Assembly (NCBI GenBank): GCA_002067405.1
Contig: MVRP01000002.1
Location: 1-64,000, forward strand
Direction: 5' to 3'
DNA length: 64,000 nucleotides
From: Syntrophorhabdaceae bacterium PtaU1.Bin034
GTDB taxonomy: Bacteria > Desulfobacterota_G > Syntrophorhabdia > Syntrophorhabdales > WCHB1-27
Shown here piece by piece: positions 52,910 through 61,352 of the stretch. The position numbers and the translations under genes are program-made. How positions within the stretch are numbered: the first letter of the stretch is position 1; each line of letters begins with the position of its first letter. Below the pieces are notes generated by a model, which did not search any database, was not told where the DNA came from, and saw only the letters and a program-made list of their open reading frames with translations.

Positions 52910-54292
52910 GTGTTGAATCACGTCCCAAAGAAGAAACTCCTGCTCGCATTCGGGGATGCCTTTCTCATCCTGGCCTCCTACTTTCTTTCCCCTGTGCTCC
53001 GTTTCGGAGTCGTTGTATTCACCCCCCTTGATGACATTGCGGAGTGGCTGACCGTCCTGGTCATATACCTCTTTGTCTTCTACGTTGTCGACCTCTATGA
53101 TATGGATTCGAGGATCTCTCACGCCCGGAGGCTGTTTCGCGTAGTGGTCGGGGTACTTGCCGCCAATGCCGTGTGCGTGGTTGTCTTCTTTTTTGCCGGT
53201 GTTTTGAGCTGGGGGAGGGGGTTACTTGTCATAACGGCGTTTTTTACCGCCTTTCTCACTTACACATGGCGGCTCGTTTTCAATTCTCTGCTGGGCAGCT
53301 TTCTTGAACAGCAAAAAAGACTGGTCATAGTGGGTGCAGGCAGATCCGGCATGGCATTGTACGAGATGGTGAAAAAGGACCCGACCTACAGGGTGGTGGG
53401 ATTCGTCGACGACGATATCAGGAAACATGGGCTGATAGTAAACTCGCCCAGGGTCCTCGGAGAGTGCCGTCTTCTCGGTGAGATCGTTGCAAAGAACCAG
53501 GCGGACGAGATTGCGGTGGCCATCAGGCACTTAAAAACACAGACGGCCGGGGATTTGATGAAATCGATTCTTGATTGCAAGTTACAGGGCGTCAACGTCC
53601 ACTCCATGCCCTCTCTTTACGAAGGTGTCGCCGGCAAGATACCGGTGAGACATACGAGCGACACCTGGTTTATCAACGAGACGATATCGGGAGTAAGGAG
53701 AAGTGTCTACAATCGCAAAATAAAGAGATTGCTTGACGTGTTCTTTTCGTTTGTCGGTCTTCTCTGCTCGATCCCGTTAATCCTCCCTGTCTGCATCGCC
53801 ATTAAGCTCGATTCGCCCGGCCCGGTCTTCTATCGCCAGAGAAGGACGGGAGTCAAGGGCCCGGTTTTCGAGCTGATCAAGTTCCGTTCCATGCGGCCCG
53901 ATGCTGAAGCAAACGGGGCGGTATGGGCCAGCGCAAAGGATCCGAGGGTCACCAGGGTCGGAGCGGTAATAAGAAAGCTCAGGATAGATGAGATACCCCA
54001 GATATGGAACGTGCTGAAAGGCGATATGAGCTTTATCGGACCGAGGCCGGAACGACCGGAGTTCGTCGAGACCCTTCAGAAAAAGATTCCTTACTATGCC
54101 CTGAGACATAGCGTGAAACCCGGCATCACGGGCTGGGCGCAGGTCAGTTATCCCTATGGTGCGTCAGAAGAGGATGCGCTGGAGAAGCTGCAATACGATC
54201 TCTACTATATCAAGAACCTGTCTCCCTTCCTCGACTTCCATATTTTGCTCAGAACCGTCAAGGTCGTGCTGTTCGGCAAGGGAGCACGATAG
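52910..54292 (+). CDS. Undecaprenyl-phosphate sugar phosphotransferase (initiating enzyme)
   Basis: The 460-residue protein has four or five N-terminal membrane helices, then a nucleotide-binding middle (LVIVGAGRSGMALYEMVKKD). The catalytic C-terminal half has KRLLDVFFSFVGLLCSIP, LDSPGPVFYRQRRTGVKGPV, ELIKFRSMR, RKLRIDEIPQIWNVLKGDMS and FIGPRPERPEF. This layout is that of WbaP/EpsL-type enzymes, which start repeat-unit assembly by moving a sugar phosphate to undecaprenyl phosphate. It starts at TTG. The sugar is unknown. Confidence 0.9.
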   Translation: MLNHVPKKKLLLAFGDAFLILASYFLSPVLRFGVVVFTPLDDIAEWLTVLVIYLFVFYVVDLYDMDSRISHARRLFRVVVGVLAANAVCVVVFFFAGVLSWGRGLLVITAFFTAFLTYTWRLVFNSLLGSFLEQQKRLVIVGAGRSGMALYEMVKKDPTYRVVGFVDDDIRKHGLIVNSPRVLGECRLLGEIVAKNQADEIAVAIRHLKTQTAGDLMKSILDCKLQGVNVHSMPSLYEGVAGKIPVRHTSDTWFINETISGVRRSVYNRKIKRLLDVFFSFVGLLCSIPLILPVCIAIKLDSPGPVFYRQRRTGVKGPVFELIKFRSMRPDAEANGAVWASAKDPRVTRVGAVIRKLRIDEIPQIWNVLKGDMSFIGPRPERPEFVETLQKKIPYYALRHSVKPGITGWAQVSYPYGASEEDALEKLQYDLYYIKNLSPFLDFHILLRTVKVVLFGKGAR

Positions 54293-54363
54293 CCTCCGGA
54301 CTGTATGCAACCGACCGCTGCCTCAGGCATGGTTCGACAATTTCATAAAAATGAGGTGCAAGA

Positions 54364-56661
54364 ATGACTACGAGAAGTTGGTGTATCGGACTGCTGCTCA
54401 TATTGGTCGGTTTTATACCGCCTTTACAGGCCCAGCAGCTGGAAGTCATAACCATAGGCCCACAGCCGGCGGGCCAGAGAGCGCAAAACTCCTTGCAGGC
54501 CGCGCAAAGGCAGCAACCCGCCGGGTATATCCAGGTACCCCGGAAGATTCAGCCTGCAGTTGCTTCCCTTCCGGTCTCGACCGTATCCGCAGAGGAAAAA
54601 GATCAACGTAATGATGAGACGGAAAGGCTGTCAGCTTTCGAAAAATACGTCCGGCAGCAGGTGGCGGAATCGATAGGACGGGAAACCGCCTTGGCCCACA
54701 GCGGGGGAGTAAAAGCCGGGGCCTCGAAAGCCGACGAAACCGGTAAAGATATGGCCCGGCAAATCACGCAATTCGGCTACGATCTTTTCAACCGGGCGCC
54801 GTCCACCTTTGCGCCTGTCGAACAGGTACCGGTCGGTGCCGATTATATCATCGGGCCTGATGACGAGATAAGGGTAGCGGTGTGGGGAAGGGTCGAGGGG
54901 CAGTGGCATGTGACGGTAGACAGGGACGGGAACATGACATTGCCCGAGATCGGGACCATAGGGGTTACGGGCCTTACCTTCAGAGAGCTGAAGGAACTGC
55001 TTCAGCGCGAATTCTCGAAGCGCTACACCGGGTATGAGATGAGCGTCACCATGGGTTCGCTCCGGACGATCAGGGTCTACATAGTCGGGAATGCCAGGCG
55101 CCCCGGTTCTTACACTATTTCATCTCTCGCCACCCTCGTAAACGCCCTCATAGAGGCCGGCGGCCCCAGCAAAACAGGAACCATGAGAGACATACAGCTG
55201 AACAGGAAAGGGAAAAGGCTCATCCACTTTGATCTTTATGACCTTCTCCTGAAGGGCGACAAGACAAAGGACGTGAAGCTCATGCCGGAGGACGTGATCT
55301 TCATTCCACCGGTCGGGCCGCTTACCGCCATTCTCGGTAATGTGAAGAATCCCGGAATTTATGAGCTTAAGAACGAACCCAGGATTGCGGATTTAATACA
55401 AATGGCGGGAGGGTTGACAGGCCTTGCCTTCAGGGGCAGGGTCCAGCTTCAGAGAATACAGGAGAAACAAGCAAGAACCATGCTGGAAGGAGATCTGATC
55501 GATCTTGCGCAGGATGTTGAGAAAAACTTTGCTTTAAGGGACTGGGACATCGTGAAGCTGTTTGACACGCCCGATTCCAAACACAACGTGGTGAGGCTTT
55601 CGGGGGCTGTCGGGAACCAGGGAGAGTTCGCTATCACGCCCGGGATCACCATGGTGAAGGACGTAATCGCCAAATCGGGTGGTGCTCTCTACTATGCCTC
55701 TGACGTGTGCGAAATTACAAGGGTCAAGGTCAGCCAATCGGGACCGATGACCGAAAGGTTTACGATCGACCTGAAGAAGGCATCCCGGGACGATCCTCAA
55801 CACAACGTCCTGCTCGAGATTAACGACTACCTCTTTGTCCGGCCTGTTCCAGATTGGCAGCTCTACAGAACAGCCTCCATCTCGGGCGAGGTGAAATATC
55901 CGGGCGTCTATACCATCAGGAAGGGAGAAAAGCTTTCTTCCCTCATAGAAAGGGCCGGAGGTTATACGGACTACGCCTATCTCCGGGGCGCCGTTTTTAC
56001 CCGGGAGCGGGTAAAAGAGCTTCAACAGAAGAACCTTGAAGACATGGTGGCGAGGCTCGAAAGGGAGCTTATCTCGGAAAGCTCTACGATCAAATCAGGG
56101 TCCACCGAAAACATCGAGGCGAGAAAGATCGAGCTGCAACAAAAACAAAATTTCATCGAATCCTTAAGAAAGGTCAAAGCGACGGGGCGGCTCACGATCA
56201 GCCTTGTCCACCTGAGATTGCTGAAAGGGAGCGAATACGACATCGAGCTGGAGAATAACGACAGCCTGGACATTCCAACGAGTAACAAGGTGGTAAATGT
56301 AGTGGGGGCCGTCATGGCGAATACGACCGTGATTCATGTCGATAATACGACGCCCAAGGACTATATACAAATGGCGGGCGGGTACTCCCGGTATGCCGAT
56401 GCCAAAAATACCTACCTTCTTAAGGTCGACGGCAGCGCCAGAAGACTTTCCGGTGGGCTCATCAGCTGGAACGGGTCAAAAGAAAGGTGGGAATTGGCCG
56501 GTTTCCGCAACGAAGGCATGGGGATAGAGCCGGGCGATACCATAGTGGTGCCGGAGAAACTGGAGCGGATCGCGTGGCTCCGCGAGATCAAGGACATCAC
56601 ACAGATTTTCGCCAACGTGGCAGTGGCGGCAGGCGCCGTATATCTCTTCAGCACGAGATAA
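54364..56661 (+). CDS. Polysaccharide export outer-membrane protein (Wza-like, with SLBB domains)
   Basis: The 765-residue protein has a signal peptide (WCIGLLLILVGFIPPLQA), a poly-export domain with DYIIGPDDEIRVAVWGRVEG and DRDGNMTLPEIGTIGVTGLT, and several SLBB domains, such as IRVYIVGNARRPGSYTISSL and ASISGEVKYPGVYTIRKGEK. No lipobox Cys follows the signal. Wza-type proteins form the channel for the polymer in the periplasm and outer membrane. The protein is longer than E. coli Wza because it has more SLBB copies. Confidence 0.9.
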   Translation: MTTRSWCIGLLLILVGFIPPLQAQQLEVITIGPQPAGQRAQNSLQAAQRQQPAGYIQVPRKIQPAVASLPVSTVSAEEKDQRNDETERLSAFEKYVRQQVAESIGRETALAHSGGVKAGASKADETGKDMARQITQFGYDLFNRAPSTFAPVEQVPVGADYIIGPDDEIRVAVWGRVEGQWHVTVDRDGNMTLPEIGTIGVTGLTFRELKELLQREFSKRYTGYEMSVTMGSLRTIRVYIVGNARRPGSYTISSLATLVNALIEAGGPSKTGTMRDIQLNRKGKRLIHFDLYDLLLKGDKTKDVKLMPEDVIFIPPVGPLTAILGNVKNPGIYELKNEPRIADLIQMAGGLTGLAFRGRVQLQRIQEKQARTMLEGDLIDLAQDVEKNFALRDWDIVKLFDTPDSKHNVVRLSGAVGNQGEFAITPGITMVKDVIAKSGGALYYASDVCEITRVKVSQSGPMTERFTIDLKKASRDDPQHNVLLEINDYLFVRPVPDWQLYRTASISGEVKYPGVYTIRKGEKLSSLIERAGGYTDYAYLRGAVFTRERVKELQQKNLEDMVARLERELISESSTIKSGSTENIEARKIELQQKQNFIESLRKVKATGRLTISLVHLRLLKGSEYDIELENNDSLDIPTSNKVVNVVGAVMANTTVIHVDNTTPKDYIQMAGGYSRYADAKNTYLLKVDGSARRLSGGLISWNGSKERWELAGFRNEGMGIEPGDTIVVPEKLERIAWLREIKDITQIFANVAVAAGAVYLFSTR

Positions 56662-56662
56662 C

Positions 56663-57895
56663 ATGACAGATAAAACGAAGGGGAACTTTATGGAAGACCG
56701 GGAACGACGTAACTACCGGGAGGTAACGTTATTGGACTACCTGCTTGTCTTTTTAAAAAGAAAGAGATTCATCCTTGCCCTGACCGTGGGCGCTACCCTG
56801 CTCACGGCTGCAGTCGCCTTTATCATTCCCAAGACCTACAGGGCGGAAAGCAAAATTCTGAGCCCGGCCCAGAACCAGACGCTGTCGTTTCAGTTGCTGG
56901 GTCAGCTGGGCGGGATGCCGGGATTCGTTCCGGGGAACGGCATGGGCATCAAGACAACGAACGACCTTTACGTGGGGTTGCTGAGAACAAGGGCGATTTC
57001 GGATGCGGTCATCGACAGGCTGAAGCTTATGGAGCGGTACAGGACAAAATACAGGGAAGACGCGAGACGGAAGCTTCTGGAGCAGCTGGACGTACAGGAC
57101 GAAAAGAAGAGCGGGATTATCACGGTTGCCGTGGAGGACAAAGACCCGAAACGGGCGGCTGAAATGGCAAATGCGTTTGTCGCGGAATTGAAGAATTTCA
57201 ATAAGGGCCTGGCAATTACCGAGGCGGCCCAGAGAAGGCTGTTTTATGAAGAGCAGTTGAAAGAGGTCAAGGACTCTCTCATCAGGGCCGAGGAATCCCT
57301 GAAGATATTCCAGGAGAAGACGGGAGCGGTCAAGATCGAGGATCAAGCCAAAGCGGTGATCCAGGGGATTGCGGAGCTGAGAGCCCAGGTGGCAGCACGG
57401 GAAGTGCAGCTAAGGGTATTGCGCACCTATGCCACCCGGCACAACGTCGAGGCACAGCGACTTGAGGAAGAGATCCGCGGTCTGAGGGAGCAGATGGGAC
57501 GGCTGGAAGCGAGGAGCAGGAACAACGGAAATTCAACGATGTCGACGGGGCGCATGCCTCAACTGGGCACGGATTACGTCAGAAGCATGCGGGACGTAAA
57601 GTTCAACGAAACGCTCCACGAGATGCTTCTTAAACAATTGGAAGCGGCCAGGCTGGACGAGGCGAGGGGCGCGGCCATAATCCAGGTCATAGAGCAGGCG
57701 GTACCGCCGGAGAAGAAGATCAGGCCGAGAAGGGCTCAGATGGTGGGAGCTGCATTTGTGGTAAGCCTTCTCGTTTCATTGCTCGGCGCCTTATTTCTGG
57801 AAGCTCTTGAAAAATCGAGGCAAAACAGCGAGAGCAGGGAGCGTTTGGAGCAAATACGGCGTTTGGCCGGATTGAAATGGTGGCCGGTTTCTTAA
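56663..57895 (+). CDS. Chain-length determinant (Wzz/GumC-like) protein without kinase domain
   Basis: The 410-residue protein has one membrane segment near each end (RFILALTVGATLLTAAVAFI and MVGAAFVVSLLVSLLGALFL). A long periplasmic region in between contains coiled coil. YREVTLLDYLLVFLKRKR before the first helix and AVPPEKKIRPRRAQMVGAAF before the second are Wzz hallmarks. It controls polymer length together with the Wza-type channel. No fused tyrosine kinase follows. An alternative ATG at 56690 has a better purine-rich lead. Its end overlaps the YjbH-like gene by 19 bases. Confidence 0.88.
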   Translation: MTDKTKGNFMEDRERRNYREVTLLDYLLVFLKRKRFILALTVGATLLTAAVAFIIPKTYRAESKILSPAQNQTLSFQLLGQLGGMPGFVPGNGMGIKTTNDLYVGLLRTRAISDAVIDRLKLMERYRTKYREDARRKLLEQLDVQDEKKSGIITVAVEDKDPKRAAEMANAFVAELKNFNKGLAITEAAQRRLFYEEQLKEVKDSLIRAEESLKIFQEKTGAVKIEDQAKAVIQGIAELRAQVAAREVQLRVLRTYATRHNVEAQRLEEEIRGLREQMGRLEARSRNNGNSTMSTGRMPQLGTDYVRSMRDVKFNETLHEMLLKQLEAARLDEARGAAIIQVIEQAVPPEKKIRPRRAQMVGAAFVVSLLVSLLGALFLEALEKSRQNSESRERLEQIRRLAGLKWWPVS

Positions 57896-59769
57896 GATCC
57901 GTCGCCTCAGCCTTCTTCGTCCTTCTTTTTTTCGTTTCTTCTTTTTTCTCCCCCATCGGTTCCGCCATCGGCGCGGACGAAGCGTTTACCGGCCCTTCAA
58001 ACTGGGGGTTGTCCGGGCTCATGGAAATACCGACGGCCAGGGTGTTGAAAGAGGATTCGTTCCGTATCGGGGCGAGCCAGGTATATCCTTACCGTTACTA
58101 CTACGGAACACTCGGCTTTTTCAAAGGGCTGGAGTTCAACGGAAGGGTGACTGAAGTAATAGGGGTGGGGGCGCTTTCGGACAGTTATGGAGATTACAAG
58201 GATAAGGCCATAGACCTGAAGTACCGGCTGTGGCCGGAAGGCAAATATTCTCCCGCGCTGGCCATCGGCATCATGGACCCTCACGGGACACGCATCTATG
58301 CCGGGCAGTTTGTCGTTGCGAGTAAAAAGATCTACCCCTTCGATTTTACCGTGGGGTTCGGCAACGGCAGGTTCGGCACACGGCCTCTTCAAGACAGAGG
58401 GAATGATCTCTTCGATACTGACATGCTTCACGATCCAAGGCAGTGGCTGAAAGACGGCCGGCCCTTTTGGGGTATTCAGTTTTCCCCTTCCGAGAAATAT
58501 TCCTTCATGGTCGAATACAACCCTACCAGATACGAGAAGCAGACGTCCGACCCCGCCCAGCCGAAATATTTTACCAGGCCCGTCCCCCTGAATTACAACT
58601 TCGGTTTTCGCTGGAGGCCCCTGAAATGGGCGGAGATCGATCTTACCTATCAGCGCGGCAATCAGTTCGGTCTCAACTTCTCCATGCTCTTCGACATCGG
58701 AAGGCCTATTATCCCCATCTACGACAAACCTTACAAAGAGAAGCCCGACAACAGGCTGAAGCCTTCCGGCGAGCGGATCGCGGATGCCCTGAAAACTCTG
58801 GGCTTTAGCGACATAGGCGTCGCAGAAGAGGGGGACACGCTGGTGATCAGGGCCCAGAATGACAAATACTTCTATTCCATGAAAGCCGTGTCCGTCGTTT
58901 TTCGGGTTGCGGCCGCTTTCGCCCCTCCCCCGGTCAACCGTGTGTGCGTGACTTTCACCCAGATCGGCATACCGATGTTCGAGGCAGAGGCGACGCTCGC
59001 CGATATCAGAGACCTGTATTCAAATCGAATGACCAACAAAGAGTTCTTCTACGTTTCAAAGATAAGCACTGATGTTGCCCATGCTCCTGCCGTTCCCGTG
59101 AAGGACAAGAGGACGCTGCGCCCCGACTGGAAGCCGTCATTTCAGACCCTTCTCAATGACCCGTCCGGATTCTTCAAATATCGGCTGGGCGTCGAAGGCT
59201 GGGTAACCTATCACCCGTGGACCGGCTCTTCCTTCGTCGCGGGACTCGAAACGTACCCTCTGAACAATATCTCTTCTTCCAATATCCCTCCTTCCGAAGC
59301 GGTCAGAAGTGACATCTTCGAGTACAAGAGGCAAAACATCGGCCTTGGCAGATTTATGCTCGACCAGGTGTGCAAGCCGAGGGGAAACCTTTACACCAGG
59401 TTCGCCGCGGGCCTCCTTGAGATAGAATATGCCGGACTGGACGGCGAGGTTGCGATGCCCCTGCGGAACGGGAGGCTTCTGCTGGGTCTGCAGGCATCGT
59501 TAGTGAAAAAGAGGGACCCCGGCAATCCCTTTAAACTGAAACAGGACGAGGTGAAAAGCTATTATGATGTTGAGTTTTTCAACATCCGTCTCAACCTTGC
59601 CGAAAAGAACATGGCCCTTGACCTTAAAACAGGAAGATTTCTTGGCGGTGACTTCGGCACACGGATAACACTCATGAAATACGTGAAAGGCGTGACGCTT
59701 TTTGCCTGGTACAGCATAACCGACACGTCGGTATTCAAGGACCCGTTCAACCGCGGGTACCACGACTAG
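57877..59769 (+). CDS. YjbH-like exopolysaccharide outer-membrane protein, interrupted by an amber codon
   Basis: The 630-residue part has a signal peptide (FFVLLFFVSSFFSPIGSAIG) and the YjbH opening NWGLSGLMEIPTARVLKEDS, with FRIGASQVYPYRYYYGTLGF and many beta strands of an outer-membrane barrel. It stops at TAG 59767-59769, but the same frame continues for 62 codons with GIGVVIPLRLFEGTDSK and SISPWTRDVAQDINRYQNL, the usual YjbH ending, to TAG 59953-59955. So the last barrel strands are cut off. YjbH proteins act in polymer export. Stop codons TAG are common at gene ends here, so general read-through is unlikely. Confidence 0.82.
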   Translation: MVAGFLRSVASAFFVLLFFVSSFFSPIGSAIGADEAFTGPSNWGLSGLMEIPTARVLKEDSFRIGASQVYPYRYYYGTLGFFKGLEFNGRVTEVIGVGALSDSYGDYKDKAIDLKYRLWPEGKYSPALAIGIMDPHGTRIYAGQFVVASKKIYPFDFTVGFGNGRFGTRPLQDRGNDLFDTDMLHDPRQWLKDGRPFWGIQFSPSEKYSFMVEYNPTRYEKQTSDPAQPKYFTRPVPLNYNFGFRWRPLKWAEIDLTYQRGNQFGLNFSMLFDIGRPIIPIYDKPYKEKPDNRLKPSGERIADALKTLGFSDIGVAEEGDTLVIRAQNDKYFYSMKAVSVVFRVAAAFAPPPVNRVCVTFTQIGIPMFEAEATLADIRDLYSNRMTNKEFFYVSKISTDVAHAPAVPVKDKRTLRPDWKPSFQTLLNDPSGFFKYRLGVEGWVTYHPWTGSSFVAGLETYPLNNISSSNIPPSEAVRSDIFEYKRQNIGLGRFMLDQVCKPRGNLYTRFAAGLLEIEYAGLDGEVAMPLRNGRLLLGLQASLVKKRDPGNPFKLKQDEVKSYYDVEFFNIRLNLAEKNMALDLKTGRFLGGDFGTRITLMKYVKGVTLFAWYSITDTSVFKDPFNRGYHD

Positions 59770-59955
59770 GGCATAGGAGTGGTGATCCCCTTGCGCCTTT
59801 TTGAGGGAACCGATTCCAAAACCGCCTATGGCTACAGCATCTCGCCGTGGACAAGAGACGTGGCCCAGGATATCAATCGTTATCAGAACCTGTTTGACTT
59901 CGTGGGAAGGGATGCCGGGGTGTGGCTGCAGAACGACAGGAGATTGGCGGAATAG
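59770..59955 (+). pseudogene. Downstream in-frame remainder of the YjbH-like gene
   Basis: These 62 codons follow the amber stop in the same frame and contain family-typical GIGVVIPLRLF and SPWTRDVAQD. The stop triplet sits where related proteins often have Lys before GIG, so a single AAG-to-TAG change explains it. Either a mutation or a sequencing error at 59767. Confidence 0.65.
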
Positions 59956-60073
59956 GAGGCCTTCGCACCTTTCCCGATATGTGCCGGCCGTCATGTGTTG
60001 CGAAGGGACAGCAAGCCCGGATCAGCGACAAATATGGGCGCCGGGAAGCAGCTTCGGCCCAAATCCGTATTAT

Positions 60074-60796
60074 CTATCCTCCTTTGCGCGGATCCCTGGA
60101 CCCCGGCCTGAGCCCCCGGCGGATGAATGAGCCTGCACCCTGGGTGGGGTCGGCCGGGCGACCTGACAATACCGGGAGCCGGCCGGGTGAAGCAGGAGCC
60201 GACAGGGGAGCAGGAGAAGCTGAAACCGCCTGCGTGGCCGGTGACGGCGGTTTAGACCCACCGGCGGCATCGTCTCCCCGCTGTTTTGCCACATCCATAA
60301 GCGGTACCACCATTGTTTCCTGGTCCCTCGTAAGGGTAATCCTGTCAACCTGTATTTCCCTCAAGGTAAATCCGCTCAACACATCCCCTTTTTTCACCAC
60401 GGTCTGTCTTTTTCCCCTCCCGGGCGTTGTCTTAGGCGATTTTTTGTCTTCGATGTACGCTATCGTCATACCGTCCGAAACCACCGTCCCGTAAAGAACC
60501 AGTTCCGGCTTGGGCAAGGCTTTTTCATCCTTCTTCTCGGGAGGTATCCTTCTTTCCGGATGAAAGAGGTTACTCTCGCTTATTGCGACGTAGTCGAGAG
60601 GTGAGGGAGGTGTCTGGGCCTTTTCTCTGTCCCCTTCCTCCTGCATGATCGTCTTCTCTTTAATTGAGGGCACCCTGTACTTTACCCCCACCCTGAAGAG
60701 GGGCAAAACGACATACAGGATGAGCGCCGTGAGTCCCGCAAGAAGCAGGATGTTGAGGAGATTCACGCTTCTGCAAAGGTAACGGAGTGCTTTCAT
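60074..60796 (-). CDS. gspC: Type II secretion GspC-like protein
   Basis: The 240-residue protein has one membrane helix (ILLLAGLTALILYVVLPLF), then a homology region with SNLFHPER, ELVLYGTVVSDGMTIAYIED and RQTVVKKGDVLSGFTLREIQ, DRITLTRD. This is the GspC periplasmic HR domain, which links the inner-membrane platform to the secretin. No PDZ or coiled-coil domain follows; the C-terminus is Pro/Arg-rich. It is the last gene of the operon here. Confidence 0.75.
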   Translation of the reverse strand: MKALRYLCRSVNLLNILLLAGLTALILYVVLPLFRVGVKYRVPSIKEKTIMQEEGDREKAQTPPSPLDYVAISESNLFHPERRIPPEKKDEKALPKPELVLYGTVVSDGMTIAYIEDKKSPKTTPGRGKRQTVVKKGDVLSGFTLREIQVDRITLTRDQETMVVPLMDVAKQRGDDAAGGSKPPSPATQAVSASPAPLSAPASPGRLPVLSGRPADPTQGAGSFIRRGLRPGSRDPRKGG

Positions 60797-60797
60797 C

Positions 60798-61352
60798 TTA
60801 CTTTCCGCCCGACAGTGTCGCTATTCTCAGCTTGACCACCAGCTCCCTTGGTTGTCTGAATTCCCTTATCCTCACGTCTATCTCCTTAATGATTATGTAC
60901 GGGGTCCGCGTTTCGATGCCGTAGAGCACGTCTCCCAGGGCCCTGGCATCAGGCAGGATGATGTCCATGCTCACGTTTACCGCCTTGAATTTCCCGACAT
61001 CTTCCGGCTTTTCAACCCTCTCGCTCGAGATGGTCCCGCCCCTTCCCGTGATGATCGCCTTGATCGTATCCTGGAGGGTTGCGGCAGCGAGTGAAAGCGT
61101 GTCTGCCCGCACCATCTTTGAGTCATCGGCTTTCCTCTTTTCCGTCAAGGTCGCCAGCTTTTTCTCGAGTATCGGTTTCTCCGATATCACAGCAAGGTGC
61201 TTTTCCAAAGTTCGCGTCTTTGCAAACTGTATCTCTTTTATCGAGGCCATCTCGCGGCGGACGCTTTGATAGCCGTACTCGTAAGCAATGAGACCGGCGA
61301 GCACCACGAGCAACGGAACGGCATATGCCAGGATTCTACTTTTTTTGTTCAT
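60798..61352 (-). CDS. gspM: Type II secretion GspM/PilO-like protein
   Basis: The 184-residue protein has one membrane helix (ILAYAVPLLVVLAGLIAYEY), a coiled-coil stretch and a small ferredoxin-like domain with FKAVNVSMDIILPDARALGD, LYGIETRTPYIIIKEIDVRI. These features fit GspM or PilO, which brace the assembly platform. The overlap of 17 bases with the gspL-type gene and the two-base gap before gspC fit a T2SS operon. Confidence 0.75.
   Translation of the reverse strand: MNKKSRILAYAVPLLVVLAGLIAYEYGYQSVRREMASIKEIQFAKTRTLEKHLAVISEKPILEKKLATLTEKRKADDSKMVRADTLSLAAATLQDTIKAIITGRGGTISSERVEKPEDVGKFKAVNVSMDIILPDARALGDVLYGIETRTPYIIIKEIDVRIREFRQPRELVVKLRIATLSGGK

Noticed and set aside
59767..59769. 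Amber codon as evidence of a genome-wide recoded TAG
   Set aside because: Several clear genes end in TAG (for example at 15153, 20151, 32815, 33635, 40862, 54292), so TAG works as a stop here.
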